DNA from: an uncultured Bacilli bacterium
GTDB taxonomy: Bacteria > Bacillota_I > Bacilli_A > RF39 > UBA660
DNA length: 32,959 bases
Direction: 5' to 3'
Assembly (NCBI GenBank): GCA_910586195.1
Contig: CAJUHO010000013.1
Span: 1 to 32,959, forward strand
A model generated the notes under the pieces. That model did no database searches and was not told where the DNA came from. It saw only the letters and a list, made by a program, of their open reading frames with translations. Of this stretch, positions 16,578 to 24,125 are shown piece after piece (the stretch's first letter is position 1; the number at the start of each line of letters is the position of its first letter). The position numbers and the translations under genes are program-made.

Positions 16578-17333
16578 TTGGGTTGCTTTGTACTCCTTTA
16601 TTAAAGATTTGGTAGGTGTATCAGTGGACAATATATTGAAGCCATGATTATCTGCCATTTCTATAAAATTTAATTGTTCTTCATTTAGTATGGCTTTATT
16701 TGTGATAATAGAAGGATAAGAAGTAATAACTCTTAAGAATCCTAAATTCTGAACACAAAAGTTAACAGCATCTACCGCTGAATCAAATCCATACTCATTA
16801 AGATATTGATAATATTCCCTAGAAATAGTAGGAGATAATAAAAGCAGCTGATTCATAATCGTATTAGCCGTAATAATATGTGAAGAATCTACTATAACAC
16901 TTGTCTTATTCATAATTCCCATTAAATTTGAATCTACCATACATTCATTTATATTATCTAGTGATACTTTTTGAACTGTTAATGTTTCTGCAGATACAGA
17001 TGTCATAAAAGGGTATAAATGTTGACTTAAAATTTTCTGTATTAGTTGTTCCTTATTTTCCTGATAATCAAAACTATTTAAATCATCTAAATAAAGATAA
17101 TTATTGATACTAGTAATAAACGTTTTCTGTTGAAACATAGGATTAACAAACATATATCCTAATTTAAACATAACAAAGTCAAAATAAGGATAAAAATAGT
17201 GATAGTTCTGACTAAATTCCTTAAATGCACTTTGGTATTTTGGCTGATAACATACTTCTTTGCAAAAATCTAATACATTATAATGTGACATATATTTTAT
17301 ATTATTTTCTGGTGTTATAAAAGCTACCTTCAT
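16551..17333 (-). CDS. Unrecognised minus-strand protein
   Basis: A 260-residue protein, the only long minus-strand gene between agrBD and the window end. I recognise no domain. It begins MKVAFITPENNIKYMSH, which may be a Rossmann-like first strand, has aromatic-rich stretches (YHYFYPYFDFVMF), no signal peptide, no clear membrane segment, and C-terminal alternating strands and helices (SVIVDSSHIITANTIM; GFLRVITSYPSIIT). AGAAGGGAAG suits ATG 17333 rather than the in-frame GTG at 17342. A TTGACA-18-TATTAT promoter drives it. It has normal composition for this genome and is not broken. Confidence 0.7.
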   Translation of the reverse strand: MKVAFITPENNIKYMSHYNVLDFCKEVCYQPKYQSAFKEFSQNYHYFYPYFDFVMFKLGYMFVNPMFQQKTFITSINNYLYLDDLNSFDYQENKEQLIQKILSQHLYPFMTSVSAETLTVQKVSLDNINECMVDSNLMGIMNKTSVIVDSSHIITANTIMNQLLLLSPTISREYYQYLNEYGFDSAVDAVNFCVQNLGFLRVITSYPSIITNKAILNEEQLNFIEMADNHGFNILSTDTPTKSLIKEYKATQNKIGRSFY

Positions 17334-17365
17334 ATGCGACACTTCCCTTCTTTTTTGTATTGCTT

Positions 17366-17395
17366 ATAATAGCATTATTTGCACTTTGTTGTCAA
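17366..17395 (-). promoter_or_regulatory. Promoter of the minus-strand unknown gene
   Basis: On the minus strand TTGACA (17390-17395), 18 bases, TATTAT (17366-17371). The -35 box is a perfect consensus. It overlaps the -35 box of a plus-strand promoter at 17389-17394. Confidence 0.65.
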
Positions 17396-17418
17396 AACAA
17401 AAATTTTTTTGTGATAAT
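17389..17418 (+). promoter_or_regulatory. Divergent promoter overlapping the minus-strand one
   Basis: TTGTCA (17389-17394), 18 bases, GATAAT (17413-17418). It would start a leader of about 65 bases that ends in the terminator at 17462. Confidence 0.5.
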
Positions 17419-17461
17419 ATTTTGGAAGAGAAGGCAAATGGAGAGAAAATTAGCGCCTACA

Positions 17462-17490
17462 AACAAGAGATAAAAATCTTGTTTTTGTTC
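17462..17490 (+). terminator. Early terminator in a short leader
   Basis: AACAAGA (17462-17468) pairs with TCTTGTT after a GATAAAA-like loop and runs into T. It lies about 40 bases after the likely start of a plus-strand transcript and 15 to 20 bases before a ribosome site. Confidence 0.6.
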
Positions 17491-17502
17491 TATAATAAAA
17501 AC

Positions 17503-17609
17503 AGGAGGGAATTATATTTCATGATCAAAGAGAGACATATTATACGTTATTATTGAAGAACAATGATTTTAGTAAAAATATAGAAAAAATTAAAAAAGAG
17601 GAAAAATAA
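17503..17609 (+). other. Decayed small ORF after the leader
   Basis: A GGAGGG site (17504-17509) is followed by ATG 17521 with only 11 codons. A second frame has about 29 open codons ending TAA 17607-17609 (contains LLLKNNDFSKNIEK). Neither is a convincing gene; it looks like the remains of one. Downstream, 17680-17830 shows no gene, only a pair of TTCGTCC/GGACGAA-like arms. Confidence 0.3.
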
Positions 17610-17643
17610 ATTAGCAATCTGCTTTCATTTGTTTAAAAACGAT

Positions 17644-17676
17644 AAAACAAGATACTATTGAAGTGTCTTGTTTTTT
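17644..17676 (+). terminator. Terminator downstream of the decayed ORF
   Basis: AAAACAAGA (17644-17652) pairs with TCTTGTTTT (17666-17674) and continues in T. It indicates that a real transcript once ended here. Confidence 0.7.
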
Positions 17677-17879
17677 GATTGTATAGATGTTAAAATAGTG
17701 CAAGAAATCTCCTTTAATGTTGTTTGGTATTATTTAGTTCACAAAATGAAATTTATAACCTTCGTTCGTCCTCAGTAAAAAGTCATTTATTAACCAACTA
17801 AAATTACTGTTTTGAGATGAATTTGGGGACGAATAATTTAGTTGATAGTAATCATAATAGAATTAGAAAGTGATGAAAT

Positions 17880-17990
17880 TTGTTCGATTTAGTATCAAAA
17901 TATGAGCCTTCAGGCGACCATCCACAGGCAATAGAAAAACTAGTAAAAGGATTTGAAGAAGGCAAAAAAGAACTAAATAACACTAGCTAA
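17880..17990 (+). pseudogene. Truncated, diverged copy of the 5' end of uvrB
   Basis: TTG TTC GAT begins a 36-codon stretch whose translation (FDLVSKYEPSGDHPQAIEKL) parallels the first residues of the intact UvrB 1.7 kb downstream (FKLVSKYKPSGDQPQAIDKL). It stops at TAA 17988-17990, just before the Walker A region. Similarity also covers upstream sequence: ACGAAT, then GTTGA, then GTAATCATAATA here against GTAGTCATAATA before the intact gene. The copies differ at roughly three bases in ten, too much for a recent tandem duplication. It looks like the leftover of an older uvrB allele, or of one brought by recombination with rhuM. Confidence 0.8.
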
Positions 17991-18007
17991 TATTAGATGA
18001 ACAAATA

Positions 18008-18032
18008 AAATTTGTGGCTGACATTCGTATCT
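18008..18032 (+). repeat. Imperfect direct repeat, left copy
   Basis: AAATTTGTGGCTGACATTCG and five more bases match 20 of 25 with 19455-19479. The two copies flank the rhuM gene. They lie next to the uvrB remnant on the left and the intact uvrB on the right. Confidence 0.55.
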
Positions 18033-18063
18033 TGTTACATTACTCAAAAAATGATATCAATGG

Positions 18064-18069
18064 TATAAT
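18064..18069 (+). promoter_or_regulatory. -10 element of rhuM with adjacent palindrome
   Basis: TATAAT lies 52 bases before rhuM. Immediately downstream, AACTTGATAAAGTT (within 18073-18087) forms a small inverted repeat that could be an operator. There is no clear -35. Confidence 0.45.
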
Positions 18070-18120
18070 ATTAACTTGATAAAGTTGATATAAAAAAATT
18101 GAAGTGAGAGGTGAGTAAAT

Positions 18121-19416
18121 ATGACTAAAAATGATAATGATATAATGATTTATGAAGATAAAGATGGAATTACTAAAGTAAATGTAAAATTTATTGATGA
18201 AGATATTTGGCTAACACAAAATCATATAGCAAATATTTATAAAACTACACAACAAAATATTAGTTTGCATATTAAAAATATTTATGAAAATAAAGAATTG
18301 CAAGAGGACGCAACTCACAAGAATTTCTTGTTAGTTCAAAAAGAGGGAAATAGAGATGTAAAAAGAAATATAGATCATTATAATTTAGATATGATAATTG
18401 CTTTGGGTTATCGTGTTCAATCAGAAGTTGCAGTAAGATTCAGAAAATGGGCCACTCTTAGATTACATGAATATATTCAAAAAGGTTTTAGCATGGATGA
18501 TGAAAGGTTAAAACAAGGTGGCAATAGATATTTTAAAGAACTCTTGCAAAGAATTAGAGATATTCGTTCAAGTGAAAGGAATTTCTATCAACAAGTTACT
18601 GATATTTATGCTACAAGCATTGACTATAATCCAAGAAGCGATATGACCAAAAAATTTTTTGCAACAGTCCAAAATAAACTCCATTTTGCAGTTCATGAAC
18701 ATACTGCAGCAGAGCTTATTTATGAAAGAGTTAATAACGAAAAACCTTATGTTGGAATGACAAATTTCAAAGGAAATTATGTAACATTGGATGATACGAG
18801 GATTGCTAAAAATTATTTAAACGAAATAGAGCTTCAAAGACTTAATTTATTAGTATCACAATTTTTAGATTATGCCGAGCTTCAAGCGCTAGAGCAAAGG
18901 CCTATGAAAATGTTAGATTGGGTGAATGAGCTAGATAATCAAATTAAATTAAATAGAAGAAAAATATTAGAAGGAAATGGTAAGATTTCACATGAACAAG
19001 CAATAGAAAAAGCTGAAAAAGAATTTAATCTGTATCGTGAAAGAGAAATGAGAACTTTAGAAAGTGATTTTGATATTATGATTAAAACATTAAATAATCA
19101 AAATGTATATTATCGTATAACATATAATGGAGAAGGAATTTATAATGCTTTAAAAAATATAGTTGGGATTGATAAATGGAAAGATTTGTTAAATAATAAA
19201 CAGATAAATTGGTTACCAAAACCGCCTGAATACTCTTCTAAAAATAAATCCTATTTTACTAAAAAAGGGTATGAATTGTTTGAACAAAAAACTTTACCCA
19301 TATTACTTAAATATTTGGATAAGGAGAATATTGAAATAAATACTTATAACGAAATTGGTAATAAAACCTTATATACAGATGAATACCAAATAGTGATAGA
19401 AATTAGTGAAGAATAA
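18121..19416 (+). CDS. RhuM-family protein with extra C-terminal domain
   Basis: A 431-residue protein. Residues 1-325 match the RhuM family (PF13310): WLTQNHIANIYKTTQQNISLHIKN, a DNA-binding-like start as in phage antirepressors, then YNLDMIIALGYRVQSEVAVRFRKWA, typical of the family, and FFATVQNKLHFAVHEHTAAE. RhuM was first named as a Salmonella pathogenicity-island gene; the function is unknown, but such genes are common in phage and mobile islands. The last 105 residues (from NNQNVYYRITYNG) go beyond the usual 330-340 and form an extra domain I cannot name. AGAGGTGAG precedes ATG 18121. Flanking imperfect direct repeats and the uvrB remnant suggest insertion. Confidence 0.88.
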   Translation: MTKNDNDIMIYEDKDGITKVNVKFIDEDIWLTQNHIANIYKTTQQNISLHIKNIYENKELQEDATHKNFLLVQKEGNRDVKRNIDHYNLDMIIALGYRVQSEVAVRFRKWATLRLHEYIQKGFSMDDERLKQGGNRYFKELLQRIRDIRSSERNFYQQVTDIYATSIDYNPRSDMTKKFFATVQNKLHFAVHEHTAAELIYERVNNEKPYVGMTNFKGNYVTLDDTRIAKNYLNEIELQRLNLLVSQFLDYAELQALEQRPMKMLDWVNELDNQIKLNRRKILEGNGKISHEQAIEKAEKEFNLYREREMRTLESDFDIMIKTLNNQNVYYRITYNGEGIYNALKNIVGIDKWKDLLNNKQINWLPKPPEYSSKNKSYFTKKGYELFEQKTLPILLKYLDKENIEINTYNEIGNKTLYTDEYQIVIEISEE

Positions 19417-19454
19417 ATTACTTACTAAATGGATGGTAAAATATATTATTTAGT

Positions 19455-19479
19455 AAATTTGTGGTCGACATTTGTGTCC
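19455..19479 (+). repeat. Imperfect direct repeat, right copy
   Basis: AAATTTGTGGTCGACATTTG and five more bases, in the same orientation as the left copy at 18008-18032 (20 of 25 identical). A nearby inverted repeat (TTACTAAAT 19422-19430, ATTTAGTAA 19448-19456) overlaps its start. Confidence 0.55.
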
Positions 19480-19566
19480 AAGCAAAAATTAGAGATTTTT
19501 TGAACTTGAAAAATGGTGTTTGACACGAATCTTCAGGTTGAGCGTAGTCATAATAAGGAGGGCAAT

Positions 19567-21516
19567 ATGTTCAAATTAGTATCAAAATATAAACCAAGTG
19601 GTGACCAACCACAAGCCATTGATAAGTTAGTAAGTGGTATCGAAAATGGTCAAAAAGAGCAGGTTTTACTGGGCGCTACGGGAACTGGTAAGACTTTTAC
19701 AATAGCAAATGTGATAGCAAGAACGAACAAACCAACACTTGTTTTAGCACACAATAAAACTCTTGCTGGACAATTATATAGTGAACTCAAGGAACTCTTT
19801 CCAGAGAATCATGTTGAATACTTTGTCTCATATTATGATTATTACCAACCAGAAGCCTATGTTCCTTCAACGGATACCTATATTGAAAAGGATTCTTCTA
19901 TTAATGATGAAATTGATGAGCTACGCCATAGAGCTACAAGTAGCCTACTTTCTAGTCGTGATTGTATTGTAGTAGCTAGTGTTTCCTGCATTTATGGTAT
20001 TGGAGAAGTAGAAGAGTATAGAAATAAAATGCTAACACTTAGTGTAGGAGAGCAAGTAGAAAGAAACTACATATTAACTAAATTAGTAGATATGTTATAT
20101 GAGAGAAATGATTTAGATTTTAAACGTGGAACTTTTAGAGTACGAGGTGATATTTTGGAAATAATACCAGCATATCAAAATACCACAGGTTATCGAATCG
20201 AATTTTTTGGTGATGAAATTGATAGAATTAGTGAAATTGATACATTAACAGGAGTAATCCTTTCCAATAAGAAAACAATAAGCTTATTTCCCGCTAGTCA
20301 CTTTGTAGTAAGTGATGATAAACTAAAATCTGCTATTGTTAGAATCAAAGAAGAATTAGAAGAGAGATTAGAATATTTTCGAGAAAATAATAAACTTTTG
20401 CCAGCAGAAAGATTAGAGCAGAGAACCAATTATGATATAGAGATGTTAGAGGAAACAGGATTTTGTTCAGGAATAGAAAACTATTCAGCCCCAATGGCAG
20501 GAAGAGAAAAGGGAGAAACACCCACTACTTTAATGGACTTTTTTCCAGATGATTACCTACTAGTAGTAGATGAGTCCCATGTAACACTTCCACAAGTGCG
20601 TGGTATGTATAATGGTGATCGTGCTCGTAAAATGAATTTAGTAGATTTTGGATTTCGCCTTCCAAGTGCATTAGATAACCGCCCATTAAAGTTTGATGAA
20701 TTTGAGCAAAAAGTTAATCAAGCTATCTATGTTTCAGCAACTCCAGGAGACTACGAATTAGAACATACAAATCAAATATATATTGAACAAATTATTCGTC
20801 CAACAGGCCTTTTAGATCCAACTGTTGAAGTGAGAAAAACAGAAGGACAAATAGATGACTTAGTTGGTGAAATTAATAGACGTATTGAGCAAAATGAAAG
20901 AGTCTTGATAACAACACTTACGATTCGTATGGCAGAAGAGTTAACTAATTACTTAAAAGAGCTAGATATAAAAGTCGCGTATCTTCATGCAGAAGTAAAA
21001 ACCTTGCAACGTTTAAAAATTATACATGATTTAAGAGTAGGAAAATATGATGTGGTAGTTGGAATTAATTTATTGCGTGAAGGAATTGATATCCCAGAAG
21101 TATCATTGATTGCAATATTAGATGCTGATAAAGAAGGCTTTTTACGTAGTAATCGTAGTCTTATTCAAACAATCGGACGTTGTGCTAGAAATGCTAAGGG
21201 ACATGTTATTATGTATGGAGACAAAATAACAGATAGTATGAATCAAGCGATTACTGAAACAGCACGCCGTAGAAAAATTCAAGATGAATACAATAAAAAA
21301 CATGGTATCACACCTAAGACGATAGAAAAAGAAATAAGAGAAGTGATTAGTAATATTGATGAAAAAGCTGCATCGAACAAGAAAATGACTAAAAAAGAAA
21401 TTGCCTTGACAGTGGAAAAAGTAGAACAGGAAATGAGGGAAGCAGCCAAAAATTTGGATTTCGAACGAGCAATGGAATTAAGGGATGTTTTGTTTGAAAT
21501 GAAGTCTATGGAGTAA
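19567..21516 (+). CDS. uvrB: Excinuclease ABC subunit B
   Basis: A 649-residue UvrB, close to the usual 660. Walker A GATGTGKT (36-43), the beta-hairpin YYDYYQPEAY that wedges between DNA strands, DESH, VSATPGDYE, GINLLREGIDIPE and QTIGRCARN helicase motifs, and a C-terminal UVR domain that contacts UvrC are all present. It scans DNA for damage with UvrA. The frame opens at 19513 but AAGGAGG lies right before ATG 19567 and the protein family begins there. No clear LexA box (GAAC-N4-GTTC) is seen. A diverged fragment of its 5' end lies upstream, separated by rhuM. The stop overlaps the ribosome site of the radical SAM gene. Confidence 0.97.
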   Translation: MFKLVSKYKPSGDQPQAIDKLVSGIENGQKEQVLLGATGTGKTFTIANVIARTNKPTLVLAHNKTLAGQLYSELKELFPENHVEYFVSYYDYYQPEAYVPSTDTYIEKDSSINDEIDELRHRATSSLLSSRDCIVVASVSCIYGIGEVEEYRNKMLTLSVGEQVERNYILTKLVDMLYERNDLDFKRGTFRVRGDILEIIPAYQNTTGYRIEFFGDEIDRISEIDTLTGVILSNKKTISLFPASHFVVSDDKLKSAIVRIKEELEERLEYFRENNKLLPAERLEQRTNYDIEMLEETGFCSGIENYSAPMAGREKGETPTTLMDFFPDDYLLVVDESHVTLPQVRGMYNGDRARKMNLVDFGFRLPSALDNRPLKFDEFEQKVNQAIYVSATPGDYELEHTNQIYIEQIIRPTGLLDPTVEVRKTEGQIDDLVGEINRRIEQNERVLITTLTIRMAEELTNYLKELDIKVAYLHAEVKTLQRLKIIHDLRVGKYDVVVGINLLREGIDIPEVSLIAILDADKEGFLRSNRSLIQTIGRCARNAKGHVIMYGDKITDSMNQAITETARRRKIQDEYNKKHGITPKTIEKEIREVISNIDEKAASNKKMTKKEIALTVEKVEQEMREAAKNLDFERAMELRDVLFEMKSME

Positions 21517-21517
21517 T

Positions 21518-22363
21518 ATGAAGTTTAAAAAAGTTTATATAGAAATTACAAATCATTGCAATTTATCCTGTCCCTTTTGTAGCCATGATATCAGAGCAAA
21601 AAGATGGATGAGTGTAGAGGAATTTTCTCATATATTAAAAGAAGTAAAACCATATACCAAGACAATTTATCTTCATGTAAAAGGAGAACCCCTACTTCAT
21701 CCTAAATTAGATGAAATTTTACAGGTGGCTGATAAAAACGATTTTCGTGTTAATATTACTACAAATGCAACCTTACTTTCTAAAAAGATAGATTTACTAA
21801 ATCGTCATTCATGTGTGAAAAAAATAAATATTTCACTTCATGCTGAATACCATAATAAGGAGATTTATGAACAAATATGGGACTCAGTATCATTACTACG
21901 TTCCGATATTATTGTGATATACAGACTATGGACATTAAAAGATTATACTTTAAATGAAGAATACACAGAACTTGTGGAAAGACTTTCTGAGTATTATCGT
22001 TTATCCCCAGAAACTGTTGAAAAAATAAAATTAGAAGAAAATATTAAGCTTACTTCCACTATTTATGTGGATAAGCAGAAAAAGTTTACATGGCCTGAAA
22101 AAACAAACCACAAATCTTGTGGATATTGCATGGCGTTAAAAACACAAATTGCCATTTTAGTGGATGGTACTGTTGTTCCATGTTGTTTAGATAGCAATGG
22201 AGTTGTTAGTTTAGGAAATATTTATAAACAAGAGTTTTCCAAGATTTTAAATTCTTCTAGACTATTAACTTTAAAAAAGAGTTTTCAAAATCGCAATCCC
22301 AGTGAAGAATTATGTCAAAGTTGTACTTATAAAGAACGATTTACAAATGAAATAACTTTATAA
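21518..22363 (+). CDS. Radical SAM protein with SPASM-like C-terminal cysteines
   Basis: A 281-residue enzyme. Residues 13-20 show the CNLSCPFC cluster (CxxxCxxC) that holds a 4Fe-4S cluster with S-adenosylmethionine; the strand KGEPLLHP (GGEP-like motif) follows. The C-terminal part has CGYC, VPCC and CQSC, resembling the auxiliary cluster of the SPASM or Twitch type, used in peptide or cofactor modification. ATG 21518 lies one base after the uvrB stop, with GGAG just ahead, so translation is coupled. Its substrate is unknown. A 30-codon gene lies 78 bases downstream, but with its own promoter. A link to RiPP formation is possible but not shown, because the peptide lacks a visible core motif. 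Confidence 0.88.
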   Translation: MKFKKVYIEITNHCNLSCPFCSHDIRAKRWMSVEEFSHILKEVKPYTKTIYLHVKGEPLLHPKLDEILQVADKNDFRVNITTNATLLSKKIDLLNRHSCVKKINISLHAEYHNKEIYEQIWDSVSLLRSDIIVIYRLWTLKDYTLNEEYTELVERLSEYYRLSPETVEKIKLEENIKLTSTIYVDKQKKFTWPEKTNHKSCGYCMALKTQIAILVDGTVVPCCLDSNGVVSLGNIYKQEFSKILNSSRLLTLKKSFQNRNPSEELCQSCTYKERFTNEITL

Positions 22364-22386
22364 GTGAAGACAAAGATAAAAAATAA

Positions 22387-22414
22387 TTGACTTTTAAAAT
22401 AATTGTGCTAATAT
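22387..22414 (+). promoter_or_regulatory. Promoter of the 30-codon gene
   Basis: TTGACT (22387-22392), 16 bases, TAATAT (22409-22414). It stands between the radical SAM stop and the small ORF. Confidence 0.65.
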
Positions 22415-22441
22415 TAATATAAATATTTTTTGGAGGTCTCT

Positions 22442-22534
22442 ATGATAGTGATGAGTTTTTTTGAAAATTTTCAATTTGATAAAAATGAAATAAAAGATAC
22501 ACTATCTGTGGGCTTTGAACAAGATAAGGAATAA
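22442..22534 (+). CDS. Putative 30-residue peptide, own transcription unit
   Basis: ATG 22442 is preceded by TTGGAGGTC at good spacing and opens 30 codons, ending TAA. The peptide is acidic and Phe-rich near its start (MSFFENFQF), with no Cys and no membrane helix. A TTGACT/TAATAT promoter lies upstream and a long stem terminator begins at its stop codon, so it forms a tidy unit of about 150 bases. ATG 22451 (residue 4) is an alternative start. It may be a genuine small protein, a leader peptide controlling readthrough into the RSH gene, or a substrate of the neighbouring radical SAM enzyme. No function is shown. Confidence 0.6.
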   Translation: MIVMSFFENFQFDKNEIKDTLSVGFEQDKE

Positions 22535-22575
22535 AACGGTCTCAAGTTGCATTTTACTTGATGCCGTTATTTTTA
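22535..22575 (+). terminator. Long-stem terminator before the RSH gene
   Basis: AACGGTCTCAAGT (22535-22547) pairs with ACTTGATGCCGTT (22556-22568), with one mismatch and one wobble, then ATTTTTAT. The stem begins at the stop codon of the 30-codon gene. The RSH ribosome site follows at about 22586. Confidence 0.8.
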
Positions 22576-22597
22576 TATTAGTAGTGGAGGTAAAAAT

Positions 22598-24046
22598 ATG
22601 AATGATATTAATATTGAAATATTTAAAAGACAAATAAGTACTTATCTTTCTCAAGAAGATGTCGATAAAGTAATGAAAGCATATCATGATGCGGAAGAGT
22701 TACATAGAGGAACCTTTAGAAAAAGTGGAGAACCTTATATTATTCATCCTTTGAATGTGGCCTATAGTCTTTCTAAAAGGTATGCTGATATGGAAACTCT
22801 TTGTGCTGGAATTTTACATGATACCATAGAAGATACCCCCCTTACAAAAGAAGATATTGCAAAACAGTATGGTTTAGAGGTTGCTAAGTTGGTAGATGGA
22901 GTATCTAAAATAGGTAGAATGGAGTTTTCTACTAAACAAGAGCAAAATGTTGCTAATATTAGAAAAATTGTTACAGGATTAGAAGTAGATGTGCGAATTA
23001 TTGCTATTAAAATTGCGGATAGACTTCATAATATGAGGACACTACAGTATATGAAGCAAGAAAAACAAATAGAAAATTCTCAAGAAACGTTAGATATCTT
23101 TGCGCCACTCGCTGATTACTTGGGGGATAATGAGTCTCAAGTAGAATTAAGAGATTTAGCGCTTAAATATTTAGAACCAGATGAGTATAATAGGGCAAAA
23201 GAAGTACGACAAAAAATAGAAGAAGAAAGTAAGCAATGTTTATATCAAATGTACGATACAATCCATAAACTATTGAATGAAGCATTGATTCCTAATGAAA
23301 TTAAGATAAGAATAAAAAGTATTTATGGAATTTCAAGGGCATTGAAAGAGGAAGCAACGCTTTCTAAAATGAATGATTTATTGGCATTAAAAGTAGTAGT
23401 AGACGATATTGCTAATTGTTACCAGAGTTTAGGGGTAATTCATAGAAAATACCACCCTCTCAATGATAAATTTAAAGATTATATATGTCGTCCTAAAACG
23501 AATCTTTATCAATCCCTTCACACTACTGTTTGTGGAGAAGAAGGAAAATATGTACAGGCCCAAATTAGGACTCCTAAAATGCATAAAATAGCAGCCAGAG
23601 GCCTTTCCTCTTTTTGGGAAATGTATGGGAAAGACGCTAAGTATTTAATGCAAGAAGAATTAGAAAAAAAGAGTCAGTTTTATAGTTATTTGATAGATAT
23701 TGATGAGTTTGCTGAGAATAATCGAGATTTTGTAGAACGTTTGAGGCAAGAAATTTTTGCTACTCGTATTCATGTATATGCACAAACAGGAGATGTAATA
23801 GAATTACCAAAAGGTGCCACTTTAATAGATTTTGCTTATAAATTAGATAGTGATAATGCTAATTATATAGTGACAACTGCCGTTAATGGAGAGAATGTAC
23901 CAATAAGTTATATATTACAAAATCAAGATAGGGTACAACTTGTTACTGATAGATCCTCTCAAGGTCCAAAAATTGAATGGCTAGAGGCAGCTAAAACTAC
24001 ACATGCTAAGAGAAAAATACTAGATTTTAAAACACAAAAATCTTAA
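22598..24046 (+). CDS. Short RelA/SpoT homologue, hydrolase intact, synthetase altered
   Basis: A 482-residue RSH protein: HD hydrolase domain (1-195) with His50, His74-Asp75, Glu78-Asp79 and Asp141 (DRLHNM), as in (p)ppGpp hydrolases. A synthetase-like domain (about 215-345) keeps DYICRPKTNLYQSLHTT and RIKSIYG. A TGS domain (about 390-450) begins IHVYAQTGDVIELPKGATLIDFAY. The usual C-terminal helical and ACT domains are missing, so length is two thirds of RelA. In the EIQIRT motif the catalytic Glu is Gln (VQAQIRT, position 320), and a conserved Lys after RIK is lost, so synthesis is probably impaired while ppGpp hydrolysis may remain. GTGGAGGT precedes ATG 22598. A small terminator unit lies directly upstream. 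Confidence 0.88.
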   Translation: MNDINIEIFKRQISTYLSQEDVDKVMKAYHDAEELHRGTFRKSGEPYIIHPLNVAYSLSKRYADMETLCAGILHDTIEDTPLTKEDIAKQYGLEVAKLVDGVSKIGRMEFSTKQEQNVANIRKIVTGLEVDVRIIAIKIADRLHNMRTLQYMKQEKQIENSQETLDIFAPLADYLGDNESQVELRDLALKYLEPDEYNRAKEVRQKIEEESKQCLYQMYDTIHKLLNEALIPNEIKIRIKSIYGISRALKEEATLSKMNDLLALKVVVDDIANCYQSLGVIHRKYHPLNDKFKDYICRPKTNLYQSLHTTVCGEEGKYVQAQIRTPKMHKIAARGLSSFWEMYGKDAKYLMQEELEKKSQFYSYLIDIDEFAENNRDFVERLRQEIFATRIHVYAQTGDVIELPKGATLIDFAYKLDSDNANYIVTTAVNGENVPISYILQNQDRVQLVTDRSSQGPKIEWLEAAKTTHAKRKILDFKTQKS

Positions 24047-24070
24047 CAACATTATTTTGTGAAAAATTAG

Positions 24071-24099
24071 TTGTAAGAGATTAGGAAATATTTTATAAT
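24071..24099 (+). promoter_or_regulatory. Promoter of the amidoligase gene
   Basis: TTGTAA (24071-24076), 17 bases, TATAAT (24094-24099), 27 bases before the start. Confidence 0.65.
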
Positions 24100-24125
24100 A
24101 TGTCGTAATTGAGATGGAGGATTAT

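Noticed and set aside
19500..19566. LexA/SOS box before uvrB
   Set aside because: No GAAC-N4-GTTC pattern is present; the ACGAAT...GTTGA similarity to the remnant has the wrong spacing.
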